The notes beneath the pieces were generated by a model. The model worked only from the letters and a program-made list of their open reading frames with translations. It ran no database searches and was not told the DNA's origin. 64,000 nt of DNA from Fagopyrum homotropicum (taxonomy: Eukaryota; Streptophyta; Magnoliopsida; Caryophyllales; Polygonaceae): positions 107,342,320-107,406,319 of the forward strand of contig BSWB01000003.1 of NCBI GenBank assembly GCA_033239125.1. The letters run 5' to 3'. Below, one piece after another: positions 20,280-31,817 of the stretch (positions are counted from its first letter, which is position 1; each line of letters opens with the position of its first letter). The translations under genes were made by a program, and so were the position numbers.

Positions 20280-22080
20280 TGTTACGCTAGAAATGTATAG
20301 CACAAAAGTCTTATAATTTATAACTTGATATAATTTCCTAACTCCTAGCGAACCCACAGTGTATGGGTCGTTTTGTAGCAACAATAGTATTCCGAGGTTG
20401 AACACGAAGACTAAGGTGAAATTAAATCAAACAAGTGATCATGGATAGTGCAAATCTAGTCTAAGAAAAGAGAAGGAAACAAAGAAATGAAAATCATGAT
20501 ATTTTTAGGGTTGATTTTTGTGGTGATCAAGCAAAGATCACAAATCATGCAATGTTATAAATCAAACTAACAGCTTAAGCTAGCAAAACAAACAAGCAAC
20601 ACAAACACAAGATATGTGATCAAAGAGAGAAAAGCGGATTCTAGGGGTTAGGACTTCCGGTTATGGCATTGGACTCAAGCTTCTAATCAACCTTGGACAA
20701 GCTAATATATGTTGGGAAAAGGGTGTTTCTCAAATGTTATCAATCACCGGGTAGGTCTCATGGTCCACTAATCCCTCACCAAAAAACCTATCACCGGGTA
20801 AGTCTCTAGGAGCCTAAGGTTGGGAATTCTACACAAACCGGATTGCTATCTAGGGGTCAAACCTCTCCTTACCGGGTAAGTCTCGGGAAGGCAAGTCCTA
20901 AGCATCAATCCTAGCACACTCAGTCCAATAGCGGCTTGTGAGGCTCACTACTACCTAGAGTTCATCATCTTTGGTATCTAAGATCGAGAATTACCAGGTA
21001 AGTCTCTTCCCTCACTTAGTTTGCTAACATTAGGTCACCCTAGGCTAGATTATGCTTAACAAACACTAGGATTTTAACAATCTAACATCCTAACATTCAG
21101 ATTCATCAATACAAGCACAACAGAACAAACCACGGGTAGATCATACAGAACCACGGTCGTGGAATCACATGAACAAACCGTGGTTTTCATCAGAGGTTTG
21201 GTTCGAGCAAGCAAATCATCCAAGGGTACATTCAAGTCTATTCTATCATATTCCAAGCCATAACCATCATTCCATTACCCTAGAACCACAACTATTTAGC
21301 CAACAACATGCATTTTAAGATTCAAACTCAACAAGCAAACATTCATGGCTTCCATAGCAAGTAAATGAAATGATAGTGAAAAGAAACAAGTAGTCTTAGC
21401 TGAATATGAGATTTAAACAAGCCTTACAACCCTTCAAACACAGCTCCAAAACATTCCTTACAATGCCTTCAAATGTTCTTAACAAAACTCACTCAAAAGT
21501 TCACTCTAAATCTCTATCTTTGTGTGTTGTTCTTCCTCCAAAATGAGAGTGTTTCTCTTCTCCTCCTAGGATTCCCAATGTGGATAGTGATAATGTGTGA
21601 GAGAATGTGGGAGAATCCCCTAGCAACAGCCTGCAAGACCACTTATATTCTCCACCAAGAGCAAGGGTCGGGCAAGGAGATCGTGGGACAACTGTCACAG
21701 CTGTCCAGAGAAAACCACGGCCAAAATTATGGGCGTGGTTCTGGCTTCTGGACCGTGGAATTCCATGTTCAACTCTCTTTGGATCATTAAGCCATGAGTT
21801 GGTGCAAGGCATGCACCAACAAGGTCCTATGTGTTCTCCTTTGCTCCTAGCTTGCTCCTTAATGAGTCCGGAAGTGTGCCATCACAAGGAATGATCCTCG
21901 AATGTATCGACTAAGCTCCAAAAGCTCCCCAAAATGCCCACAAAACTGACAAGAGTTCGTGTAGACTCTTATTTCGACAATATGCATGGATTAAGCATAA
22001 ACGTCATGAACTAATGTCAAACCATACATGAATAACTATCTAAATGAATGCCTAAACTAACGTCATAAATCACGTCATCA
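20280..22080 (-). repeat. 5' LTR of Athila A
   Basis: 1801 bp. On the minus strand it begins TGATGACGTGATTTATGACG and ends GCGTAACA just before the primer site. A TATA-like ATATAAG (minus, 21653-21659) is the best promoter candidate. Repeated CACGG/CCGTGG words occur near 21132-21185 and 21714-21760. It abuts the interrupted ORF of Athila B at 22081; the adjoining bases TCGTC are the expected target duplication, whose partner lies off the window. Confidence 0.9.
21653..21659 (-). promoter_or_regulatory. Candidate TATA box of the Athila A LTR
   Basis: Minus strand GAATATAAGTGG, about 425 bp from the LTR start, a plausible distance for an Athila U3 promoter. Confidence 0.4.
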
Positions 22081-22871
22081 TCGTCCTCTCAACTCGGACC
22101 GGAACTCTTGAAACTCAGTACAAAGTCCTTGATAATTTGTACGAAGTCCATTGACGCTCGTCGTCAATGCTCTCAGCTTCCTATAGACGTCAGAATAGCC
22201 CTCTATGTGTCGGCTCCTGCGCCGAGGTGCATGTGAAATCGATCGTCGGGGTGGTCTCAATGGCATCTCGTGTTGTCCGGGAAATCTGTGATCTCCTATA
22301 GCCATGAACTCATCCTCAGTGGCCTCATCATCGGCTGCTGCTCTACTCGGACCGGCCTCTTGAGTATTGGTGTCCATAACCTCCGTGTCTCCACCGCTTT
22401 CTAGCTCTAGCATACCACTAGGCGGGACATGCTCATTAGTAGGATAACCCTCAGTGGCGGCAACATCCTCCTCAATATCCTCCTCATTACTAAAGTGCTC
22501 AAAACCCTCCTTCCAATAGTACTCATTCATAATAGAATAATCATCCTTCCAAACAATTTCCTTAGGAGTTATATCCCAAGGCATCACTACATGGTGGTTA
22601 CCTCTCCATATACGAACACTCACTCATCTAGAAATCAGCCTCTGAAGGCCTAAGGGTTGCGCCTCCGCAGCTAGAGTACATGCTGAATAATCAACGCCCA
22701 ATGCCTTAGCTACATAGGTCACAAGACCTCCAACACAAATATGACTTCTGGATTTGTTCCCAATCTTCGCTAGATAATCGGAGAGCATGGTGGCATAATC
22801 GGGAACTGTCCCCGTGGTCATGCAGTAGAGTATTTACAACTCATCTGCCTTAACCTTCTGCAGAGTCTCAG
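22081..22871 (-). pseudogene. Athila B ATHILA ORF-1/env-like protein, C-terminal piece
   Basis: From the W2 junction leftwards. After a premature TAA (22834-22836) the frame reads ILYCMTTGTVPDYATML and IGNKSRSHICVGGLVTYVAK, matching the pattern of ORF-1 proteins of Athila elements. A second frame (22078-22623) gives an acidic region, a basic SHAPRRRSRH patch and a helical tail with EFQEFRSEL, cut by insertion A at 22081. The function of this ORF is unknown: it lies where an envelope gene lies in retroviruses, but I see no clear signal peptide or membrane segment here. Confidence 0.65.
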
Positions 22872-23796
22872 TGTAACACCCCAAATCCGCGGGACTCGGG
22901 GCGCCACATGGGCTAGGATCTCACAATGGATCCTGACCCTAGCCTGACAACAAGTTCACTGCACCTTACAACAAGGCAAAGATAGATTATAACCAAATAC
23001 ATAAAACTGTATAATATATACATCAAAGGGTTTACAAAATCATAGTCGAGTACAAAACGGCATCCATAAACATCCAGGTACAAAACATCCCATATCCCAC
23101 GAACAACCTAGTGTACAAAAACCCTCGGCTGATCATCCATCTGGCTCACTCTGCAGTCTTCCTAACCTGCATATCATCTACAATACGGTATACACCGTTA
23201 GCTACAGAAATGAATAAGAATGAAGTAATATCACAAACACACTCCAACATATCACAAGATGCAATGCCACACATACATCCATTTATTATCTTTACTTAAG
23301 TTATTCGATTACAAATTCAACTTATTTTGTGACACGAGGAGCCTAAAGAACCCCTTGTCTACCCTCTTTAACTCAAGTTTTGCATGGAATCTACCTCCCC
23401 CTGAGCTACTGGATTCCGAGCACCTCCTCCACTCTCGACGAGCGTTGGCAAGCGGTCACTGCCCAATTATAATACACTTGAGCCAATTAAGGTAATGAAG
23501 TGGTCAAGCCTAGTCCGGTTTAGGTTATAAATGCAACCATCATATGAACACACACAACCATTACAAACACTCAAATCCACAACTGCACACTATGTAAGTC
23601 CAATGGACTTACTTGTCACAACGTCAACCTGTACCACTTCACGGTTTCTCCTTGAGGAAATAATCAACGCATGGAATAGCAGAGCACACACAATATCAAA
23701 CGCTGCAAAGGTCAGGAGACGCATCTCCTACACCTCATAACCATAACCAACCTATAACCCATATCTAAACCCCAAGATCCTCAACATACATACGAG

Positions 23797-25505
23797 CAGT
23801 GGCGGCCGCACGATTTCTAAAGGGGGAGGGGCAAAAATTTATTATCGATCAAAATATATATGAAAACAAAATAACGATAAACACAAAGTCAATTTGTTAT
23901 ATCTACTTACGCAGTTTTGACCAATCTCGTGTGTAATATCCGGAAATTTTTTTCCGTTATTTCCGAGTCATACTAGAAAGAATAAACTTTGGGGGATTTA
24001 AGTGACTAACAGGTGGACACGATAATACAAGTAACGGGTAATTCACGAGATACCTAACCATAAAAGTAAAAGTACGAAAAAGAAATTGAGAAGGAAATAC
24101 TTGAAAGAATAAACTTTGGGGAGAGAGTCTGATATACAACTCCCTTGGTTCAACATCCCCTTCAAACCAACTGCAGTTGTGCATTCATTTTTGGAAGCAC
24201 TACTAAACTAGTCTAGGTCATACATTTTATCCAGTGTCTCCACAATAGTTGATTCATTACTCCTTCTCACTTTAGCAGAGAAGATCTCGCCATTTGAGCT
24301 TATATTGATGTGGTTGTTTATTAAGGTCTCAAACCACCCACTTCCGGATCTCTGAGTTGACAAAATGGTAAAATACCGTATTGGATTACAACTTATCCTC
24401 TAACAAGATGACTGGTCCCTGTCAATCACACAAATTTCATTTAACAAGTATACTATGGACAAGTTTGAATGCTTCCTTGTGTTTAAGAAGATGACGGTTC
24501 TCACCCAGATTTCTTATGCTTTTTTTTGGGAGGGATCGGCTTACTCTCTTCCTTCTCCTCGGAATCACATAAGAAAACTTGCCTGCATTGGTTCTCTTAA
24601 GGTTACATCAAGGTTTCCACAAACAAAAAAGGGAAAAATAAACTTGCGTGCTAAATATCAAGATACAAATAAGACCATTGGAAAAAGTAGATTAAAATAG
24701 GCATACTTCTCTAGAGCCGTAAGCAAATCAACAATGTCATTTGGCAGCATTCCCACGTTAAGTCGGGATTGACAATGCTTTCGGCCATTTTCTGTCTGAA
24801 TAACAAATTTATCCCTTTTCTAAACAAATCAATTAATCAATTACAATTAAACACAATTCAAAACTCAAATCCTAACGGAAAAAATCAATCAACAAATCAT
24901 CATCAATTCAACAAATCCAACAACCAATCATCCTCCAAACATCTAAATAAATCTAATCCATATCTAACAAAATTACAAATCAATTTTAAACAAAAAAAAT
25001 AAACAATTTAAAGTAAAAAAAAATCAGATCAGACTTACAGAGAGTTGAGTGACTGAGGTGTTGAGGACTGAGGAGTAGAACCGTTGGAGAAGTGGCGGAC
25101 TGGCGGCAAGTTAGGGGAGGGCACGCCCGGCAGGGTGGGGCGCCACCAGTGAAACCGTGGAAAGACGGCGGCTCGGCAAGAGACTGGGTTGAGTCTAGGG
25201 CCGAGAGTGCCGGAGTGCGACTGGTGCGAGAACTTGAAGCCTGCGACCTGTTTTGTGGCCGGGAGTGCCAGAGCGACTGGTGCGAGACTGGGGCCGGGAG
25301 TGCCGGAGTGGAACGCGAACTCGAAGCCTGCGACCTACGAGAGTCGGGAGGAGAGGCTGGAGAGCGAAGCACGCTGCAAACCCTACCCTTTTCTAAATTT
25401 TTTTTTATTCTCCACACTACGCAAAACGACGTCGTTTTGATATGTTTTTTTTTTAAATTTTTTCCTGGAGGGTAGGGCAGCTGCCCCACCCTAAGGCCGC
25501 CACTG
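23797..25505. mobile_element. hAT superfamily DNA transposon, non-autonomous
   Basis: 1709 bp with terminal inverted repeats CAGTGGCGGCC / GGCCGCCACTG and a perfect 8-bp target duplication CATACGAG (23789-23796 and 25506-25513), diagnostic of hAT. I find no transposase frame; the open frames are short and unlike hAT proteins. The right part (about 25195-25350) holds imperfect repeats of GGGAGTGCCGGAGTG and GACTGGTGCGAG. At 23934 it contains TGTAATATCCGGAAATTTT, resembling the start of a Z/X-type LTR. Confidence 0.88.
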
Positions 25506-25810
25506 CATACGAGTGTCAAAGGCGCATTCCCAACATACATCTCACCAAGCTTATCCTAACCATACTAGCCCAGCCATACAACAAAACCAAGGCCAAAGGA
25601 AAGGGAGGAAGGAAACATACCAACTAGGTATCCCTTGGACACGCAAGGGCGGAAACAAGAGGCGCATTGCACATCATTAGTGAGGCGCATGGACGTCTCA
25701 CACTCAAGCGTAGGGGCGGCCCAAATCAGAGGGTTGGTCTTTGACTTCTCTTCGATCCTTCACTTGATCTTCTCTCCACTTCATCAACCAGAACCAAAAC
25801 ATACACGCAT

Positions 25811-25963
<153 letters not shown>

Positions 25964-26316
25964 TATCAAAACGTCCAGGAAGATCCACACAAGTCTAAGC
26001 TTATGAATCTTAAGCTAAAGAATAAGATAAGAAGAAAGGAAGAAAGGATGAAGAGAGAGATGAAGAACTCACCAACAAAAACCTAAGCAGAAGGGAAGAT
26101 CAACAAAAACCTCACCTCATCTAGCTATGTACAACACAACAACAACATCAACCAACATCATTATCCAAATCCAAGCTCAAAACTCTCATAAGCTCACACA
26201 AGATCAAAGAAGATCAAGAAGAAGGTCCAAAGGAAGAGAGGAAGAAAAGAAGATGAACGTGAGGGGTAGAAGGCTAGAGAAGATGAAGCAAAACCTCCTC
26301 AAGAAGCAAGGAAAGC

Positions 26317-26324
26317 TTATATAG
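26317..26324 (-). promoter_or_regulatory. TATA box of LTR W2
   Basis: Minus strand GGCTTCCTATATAAGCTTTCC contains TATATAAG about 155 bp inside the LTR start. The U3 is shorter than in W1. Confidence 0.5.
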
Positions 26325-26477
26325 GAAGCCAACCAAAATCACGGGTCAAGAGTCAACAAAGACGGCTGCAGCCGCACAAATCCACAGAGGCGGATCTGGT
26401 GAGGCGCAGGGCGGCCCAAGGGATACGGAGGGGCGGCTCGGCCTATACTCAACACCTAAAAGACTAAGGCTCTTACA

Positions 26478-26869
26478 CTCAATTCTTGCGAACATTGACT
26501 CGCTCAGGATCCGATGGGCGAGTTTGAATGAGAGGTTGTGTATACTCTTTTCCTTGGAGTTTCCCGGCCTCCAATGATCTCCTTCCTCCTCTCCAATCGA
26601 GATACTCTCCCAAAAATCACTCGCCCTCACTCCTTGAGGGAATGTACCTACGTAAGATTTGGGGAATCCAAAACAAGTTCCCGAACTAGCAACATTGTAG
26701 GAATAATTTCTGGTCGTCAATCTAAAGGTCACATTCCTTTCCCTAGGGTCATGCTTGAAAGGACTAAGGAATTCTAAGGTAATCTCTTGATAGACATCCT
26801 CTATAATTCTAACAAATTCCTACAATCCAGTTCTCTCAATCATTGACGAGGCTAAAAACCCATGGTCAT
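26478..26869 (-). pseudogene. Athila B ORF-1/env-like protein, middle piece
   Basis: Lies between insertions W2 and T. The minus-strand frame reads IIEDVYQEITLEFLSPF, NVTFRLTTRNYSY and then NLSFKLAHRILSESMFAR up to the W2 junction, matching the central part of ATHILA ORF-1 proteins. A TAG at 26820-26822 interrupts it. Joining across W2 leads directly into the 22081-22871 piece, supporting both the W2 boundaries and the ORF identity. Confidence 0.7.
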
Positions 26870-28362
26870 TGTCTTTTAGATTTAGTCAAAGTAGAATACA
26901 TAACGTTACACTTAACCGAATTGTATAGTGTAAGTAAGGGTCGAACCCAAGACAGTTTAGTCAAGTTTTGATTAGATTCAATTAATGAATTGTAACCAGG
27001 GAGGGGGGGTGGATTGATTGAAAAAACAAGACAAAAGCGATTAAATAGTAAGCAAAGATGGTGATAATATGTATGATTAAAGAGCTACACTAGGTTGGAT
27101 CTTAGCATGCATACTACTTGGTTGATTCTTTCTAGAAATAATTCATCAATGTTCTCATCTTGATCTTAGATATGTGTTAAGCCAACCGGCATTAACATAA
27201 CTTAACTAGATTATTGATCCGTAAACCTACAAGATCAAAGCACAAGTTAGTATTCTAGTAAACATAAAAAGATATAAAGAAGAATAAACAAACCGTTAAT
27301 CTTTCTTTATAGTTATGTTCCTTTTCCTTAGATAATTACAACCAGCTTTTACCTAGGAGTGCACTACTAGATTAAGGGCCCAAACCCGGAATCGATTAAC
27401 CCTAGTACTTTGCATGCATTAGTACACTTAAGGTGATCAATGTAAGTGAGAAAAGACATGCAAACATAAGTTAAAGCTCAAGGAAACATAACACAATTGG
27501 ACTGAATTAAACTTCTAATTATAAAAGACTTACCACCAAATAACAATCCAACTTCAATCAACCTAATGTAGCAAAGGAAGCTTAGAAACTCATTACAAAT
27601 GGCACTTAGAAATATAGAGCTTTTTAGGGGGAAAATGTGGATGGTTCTAGCAATCAGCCAAGGGCTCTATTTATACTACAAAATGCATTATAAGGGAGTA
27701 AATGAGCTGTCTAAAAAACCATCTTAAATGTCATAAAGGTGGTGCAAACAACCGGAGTTAAGTCCTTTGGCGCTAAACCGCGGGGGCGGGCTTCAGGGCC
27801 ACAGGGGCGGTTTAGGCCAGAATGTTCCAACTTCTTCTTGGTCGTTGGGGCAGCCTGGCAATCCCGCAGGGGAGGGTTCTTTAATGCTCTTGAACGTCTG
27901 ACTCTTCATCATCGTGTCGTTTCTGATGATGATCCGTAGGGGTGGCCCAGTGTCACTGCAGGGGCGGTAACACCGGCTCTTCGGCTTCACAGGTCCGTTG
28001 GCAAGGGCGCATGCATGGGCGCTAGGGCACCGGCTTCGCTTCTTCAGGCCGAGTCACCACAGGGGCAGCCAGAGGCGGCCGCAGGGGCGGTGAAGCTCAT
28101 CTTCTAGGCGCATGCGAAGGTTCAGGTTGCGTTTCTGGAGTGTACTGTCACCGCAAGGGCGGTGACACTACTCCGCGGGAGCGGTGTGGCACCAAAAACT
28201 TGTCTTCGTTGATCTTCTTCGACTCCCAAGTGTTGCTTAACCCTTTCTTACTTCATTTTGGACTTCTTCATCTGGATCAAGGGATTAGTAACATAATATG
28301 ACTCAAGGACACTAAAAAGACTCTTTAAACTACCTAAATTGATAGTGATTCCATCACCTATC
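26870..28362 (-). mobile_element. Solo LTR T (Athila/Tat-like, tentative)
   Basis: 1493 bp, TGTCTTTTAG...CACCTATCA, flanked by GTCAT (26865-26869) and ATCAT (28363-28367), a 5-bp duplication with one mismatch. Excision rejoins the Athila B ORF in frame (IRDD to the next piece). A TATA box is present on the minus strand (27668-27675). It carries a run of (G)CAGGGGCGG words (27780-28185). No tRNA primer site or coding sequence is attached. The lineage call rests on length and general style and is weak. Confidence 0.7.
27668..27675 (-). promoter_or_regulatory. TATA box of LTR T
   Basis: Minus strand GTAGTATAAATAGAGCCC, a canonical plant TATA box, about 690 bp from the LTR start. Confidence 0.6.
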
Positions 28363-28585
28363 AATCATCTCTAATGTGCAGTTCATCCAATTCAGTAAGC
28401 ATTAAATAATGAGGTGGAATGATAGGTAGAGTAAGAAGACGATCATACCGACGTTTGAACTTTTCTTGAATGACCGAAAGCCTTAGTTGTAGTTGGGGAG
28501 GTGGCTGAGAGAGTTGGGAGGAAGATCCCCTTCGAGAGAGCAAGGTACGAGCTGATCTGTGCAAGTAATCCATCTTAGGAGGCAA
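28363..28585 (-). pseudogene. Athila B ORF-1/env-like protein, N-terminal piece
   Basis: Starts MPPKMDYLHRSARTLLSRRG at 28585 and runs to IQEKFKRRYDRLLTLPIIPP and LDELHIRDD at the T junction. The RYDxLLxxPIxP pattern followed by a short leucine-rich helix and IxDD is typical of the N-terminus of ATHILA ORF-1 proteins. The basic N-terminus could be a nuclear signal; that is inference. Confidence 0.7.
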
Positions 28586-29534
28586 AAATCGGGTTGTTCT
28601 TCACCTAAATCGACTGATTTTCCTGGGAATGGTCAGATTTTTGGCCTTTTCTGTTGAATCGATTGATTTTGTAAAGTTCTGCTCACACCAACAACTCAAA
28701 CAGTCTTCCCAAGCAATTCCTAGACTACTCAGTATAACAATTTCAACAATCCAACACTCCAAATGCACAAATCTAGTCAAGGTGAATTTTTTTAGGGTTT
28801 GGATTGAAAAAAAACCTGAAATATGAGTGATTTGTTGTTTTGCCGAGCTGTTTGTTACTTGAATCTTCTTTATCTCCTTGAGAACTTCAGTTTGGATTAA
28901 GAAAGAGTAAAAACGATTAGGAAATGAGAGATTTTGGTGTGAGGGGAGTTGTCGGCGTTGGTTCTTCGTGGGAGAGAAGGGTACTGAGTGTGGGAGATGT
29001 GAGGAAGAAGACGAAAATTGGCCCTTTATAAATTCTGAGTTTTCTGAAGCAAATCGTTTGATTTTCCTTGGTCAGTTTTTTATCGGCCCGGTTTCCTTCA
29101 TACCCGTCACTAACAGCACAAAATCGGTCGATTTTCCCTGTGATCCGATTTTTCATCCGATTTCAGCTACGACTTTAATCAAAATGGTTCAAATAATTGA
29201 ATTATATTTAACCAAATAGACGGATTTGCTCCTTATTGATCTGATTTCTACCTTTTTCTTCTTTAATTCCTTCTTATTTCTACTTCTTGAATCTTTTTCT
29301 CCAAGATCTCGATCTTACTTCATTCCTTGAGATAATACCTGGTTTATGTCATCAAAGACAAGTAAAACTGGAACGCACCAACGAAAAAGAAACAAAAATA
29401 ATCTAATCTTTACTAAAAGAAAAGAGAAAAGATATAGGAATACCTTGGATTTTCTCCCAAGAAGCGCTTGATTTAAGGTCTCTAACTAGACCTATCTCCC
29501 TCTATGATTACTCGAGAAGGATAGGAGCAATATC
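28586..29534 (-). other. Athila B spacer between pol and the ORF
   Basis: AT-rich, no convincing gene. Near 29455-29490 the minus strand reads GACCTTAAATCAAGCGCTTC then TTGGGAGAAAATCC, the post-pol Athila motif also seen in A at 13340-13375. The words CGATTTT and GTCAGATTTTT recur around 28600-29160. Its right end, GCAATATC at 29527-29534, may be the target copy of the adjoining hAT-like element. Confidence 0.55.
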
Positions 29535-29704
29535 TAGGGTTGTGCAAAATCGGACCGGACAGAATTGGAACCGGTACGGTCTACTGTCTAGGTTTTCTTG
29601 AAAACCCGGTTTACGGTCCAGTCCGGTTTTGGACCGTATAAAAACCGTAACCCAGGTTGGACCGTAAACTACGAACATCCGGTCCGGTCCAATCTGGGTC
29701 CGGA
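29535..29704. mobile_element. Left part of a hAT-like element, interrupted by X
   Basis: Begins TAGGGTTGTGCAAAATCGG, a terminal sequence seen in many plant hAT-type miniature elements, and continues with repeated ACCGG, CCGGTCC and GGACCGTA words. It is cut at 29704 by the first X LTR. The other end would lie beyond the window, so the 8-bp duplication cannot be confirmed. Confidence 0.5.
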
Positions 29705-29807
29705 TGTAATATCCGGAATTTTTATTCCGTTTATTTCCAAATCAATTCGGACCTAGAGCCGTTGACGGTTCCCATTCTATCTATTATTTCTTTCTTCACA
29801 AATTTTA

Positions 29808-30020
29808 CCATTTTATGTAGATTTTAATTCACATAAAATGATAGAATTATAGCAAACCCTAATTCTTATAATTATTTATCATTTTATGTAGAATTTAATT
29901 CACATAAAATGATAGAATTATAGCAAACCCTAATTCTTATAATTATTTATCATTTTATGTAGAATTTAATTCACATAAAATGATAGAATTATATCAAACC
30001 CTAATTCTTATAATTAATCC
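29808..30020 (+). repeat. 71-bp tandem repeats with stem-loops and telo-box-like words (X LTR)
   Basis: About three units with a 71-bp period. Each holds the arms CATTTTATGT / ACATAAAATG around a short spacer, followed by AAACCCTAATTCTTATAATT. AAACCCTAA matches the plant telo-box. The same block is in the second X LTR at 46758-46970. Confidence 0.85.
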
Positions 30021-30045
30021 TTAACGACGACTTTATACGAGATCA

Positions 30046-30170
30046 TGACAAGGCTGAGACGAGACTGTGACAAAGCTGTGACGAGACCATGACGAGTTAT
30101 GACGAGGCCATGACAAATCCGTGACAAGATCATGCATGGGCTTGACAAGGCCATGACGAGTTTTGACGAG
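30046..30170 (+). repeat. TGAC-rich array in the X LTR
   Basis: Degenerate repeats of ATGACAAGGC, TGTGACGAGAC and TTTTGACGAG, with the TGACAA/TGACGA core occurring about ten times. It parallels the Z array at 1794-1950. Second copy at about 46996-47120. Confidence 0.7.
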
Positions 30171-31797
30171 TTTTGCAAACCCAGCCACCTTTGCTTTTTA
30201 CAACTTCAACTCACCTTGGTTCAGCCCAACTCTCATGTCAGCCTCACCTCAACCCATTTTTGTGTGTGCTCCCAACCTGCTCTTGACCCGGCCCAACAGT
30301 AGATTGCCCATCTGCCTCATCCTAGCCTCCTCCGTTGCATCTTTTGCCTATCAAACACAGCCAGAACCAGGCAGCAGCCGCCACCGGTGTCCCCTACCTC
30401 GCCTTCACCGGGATTGCCGCCTAGAGCCTTGCCGGAGCCCTGCAGCGCCGCCAAGGGGCCTGCTAGTGCTGCTTCTCTAGCCCTCCAATCACGCAGCTAC
30501 AACGACACAACATAGCCAGCCCTAGAGTGCATGTCCTACTCACTGCAGATGCGCCACAGGGACAGCAGCAGCCTTCGGGCCATCCTCCTTCATGCCTTCG
30601 AGCCTCGGAATCGGGTAAGGCTTGTAACCCTTGCTACACTACACTTCAGTCCACCTTTTCCTTGCCTAACGTGTACCCGTTTCGTCTGTTAAACCTACTC
30701 AGAACAACTGTAGGAGAGCTGTACAGATTCTTGCTTTTCCAGAGTTTTAGGAAGTGAAGAACAGTCAAATTCGGCTCCAGTTTTGGGCAGGTTAGACTCC
30801 ATCTTTACTGCTGATTTTCGGATATGTTTTAGTCGATATTGTATAGTAAAGCATACTAAAATTTTAGAGGAATCAGAGTTACGGTTTGAGAGTTATTGTG
30901 TTCCAAAGTTGACGCCTCATGTAGTTTGTATATATGTGCTGAGTGTTGGGGAAAACAACAAGTGATGCTGTTTTGTGAGATGGTTTTGAATAAGCTATTG
31001 ATCTCCGTTGAGCCTGAATTTTGGATATGATATAGTTGACAAATTTGAGAGGCATCCAGCGAGTGGTTTGAGATTTATGATTTTTCAAAGATGAAGTCGT
31101 AAGCAGTTTTTCTGTTAGGCTGAAAATCGGTTTTGTGAGATAGTTTTATATAGGATTTTTATCTTCTTTGCGGCTGAATTTTGGATATATTATAGATAAG
31201 ATTTTATAGTAGAACGTATCAAAATTTGGGATAAATCCAGCGAGTAGTTTAGGAGTTATGATTTTTCAAAATTAAGACAATGTGTTGTTTGTTAAGTGTT
31301 GTAACCAACTTTGGAAATTTTTGTAGAAGTGATGGTTGAACAGTTTTAAGAAATTCTTGCTCCTAGGAGTAGAAGAGATATCATAGATGATCTAAGGAAT
31401 TATTTCGGAATTTTTATAAGATTATTCGAATTTTATATTTGAAGCCGAAGTTGGACCTTAACGATCTTTCCGAAAATAGGGAAATGGGTAAATTGCCAGT
31501 TTGTAACCAAACTCATCTTTAGGAGTTAGAATATGACTCTTTAGTCTCAAATAAGAGTTTAGGCATGAATTAGGAAATTTTTGGAAGTTTTGAGACCAAG
31601 GGTAAAATAGTCATTTTACCATAAATTAATACTGTAATCAATTCCGTTCTATTAAGACCTATTATCTTAGAAGTCTTAGACTTCTAACCACCCAGAAAGT
31701 GTGATGACACACTTGTCTCCTTTGACAGGCAACCGAGTTATACAGTTACAGATTGAGTTGTGATTAAGAGAGTCGAGATTTGATTCTAGTAAGTCCA

Positions 31798-31817
31798 CGG
31801 ACTTACTTAGCTGACTT
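31798..31817 (+). promoter_or_regulatory. Splice-donor-like stem-loop, X LTR 1
   Basis: AGTAAGTC - CACG - GACTTACT, a perfect 8-bp stem with a four-base loop. The second X LTR has it at 49148-49167. With the acceptor-like site at 32232 it delimits a 434-nt putative intron. Confidence 0.6.

Larger units (their letters stand above)
1..22080 (-). mobile_element. Athila-like LTR retrotransposon A, nested and decayed
   Basis: This is a minus-strand Ty3/Gypsy element of the Athila lineage. Reading leftwards from 22080 it shows a 5' LTR, a tRNA-Asp type primer site, gag, protease, RT, RNase H, integrase, a 3' non-coding region and the last 26 bases of the 3' LTR. The bulk of the 3' LTR lies off the window. 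It is interrupted by chromovirus Z (1526-13225) and solo LTR W1 (13953-16022), which account for about 13.8 kb of its span. RT motifs such as MPFGLCNAPATFQRCMM and the integrase C-terminus are typical of Athila. It is itself inserted in Athila B, whose ORF is broken at 22081. No env-like ORF is visible in A. The lineage call is strong; exact family membership is unknown. Confidence 0.9.

Noticed and set aside
26496..26505. CTCAG at 26503 as the right target copy of solo LTR W2
   Set aside because: It is not preceded by an LTR-like ACA end. The junction CTCTTACA|CTCAA at 26477/26478 is, and it rejoins the Athila B reading frame.
29535..29704. Reading the ACCGG/CCGGTCC-rich stretch as a satellite or promoter island
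   Set aside because: The TAGGGTTGTGCAAA start and repeated inverted words fit the end of a hAT-like miniature element better; there is no regular period.
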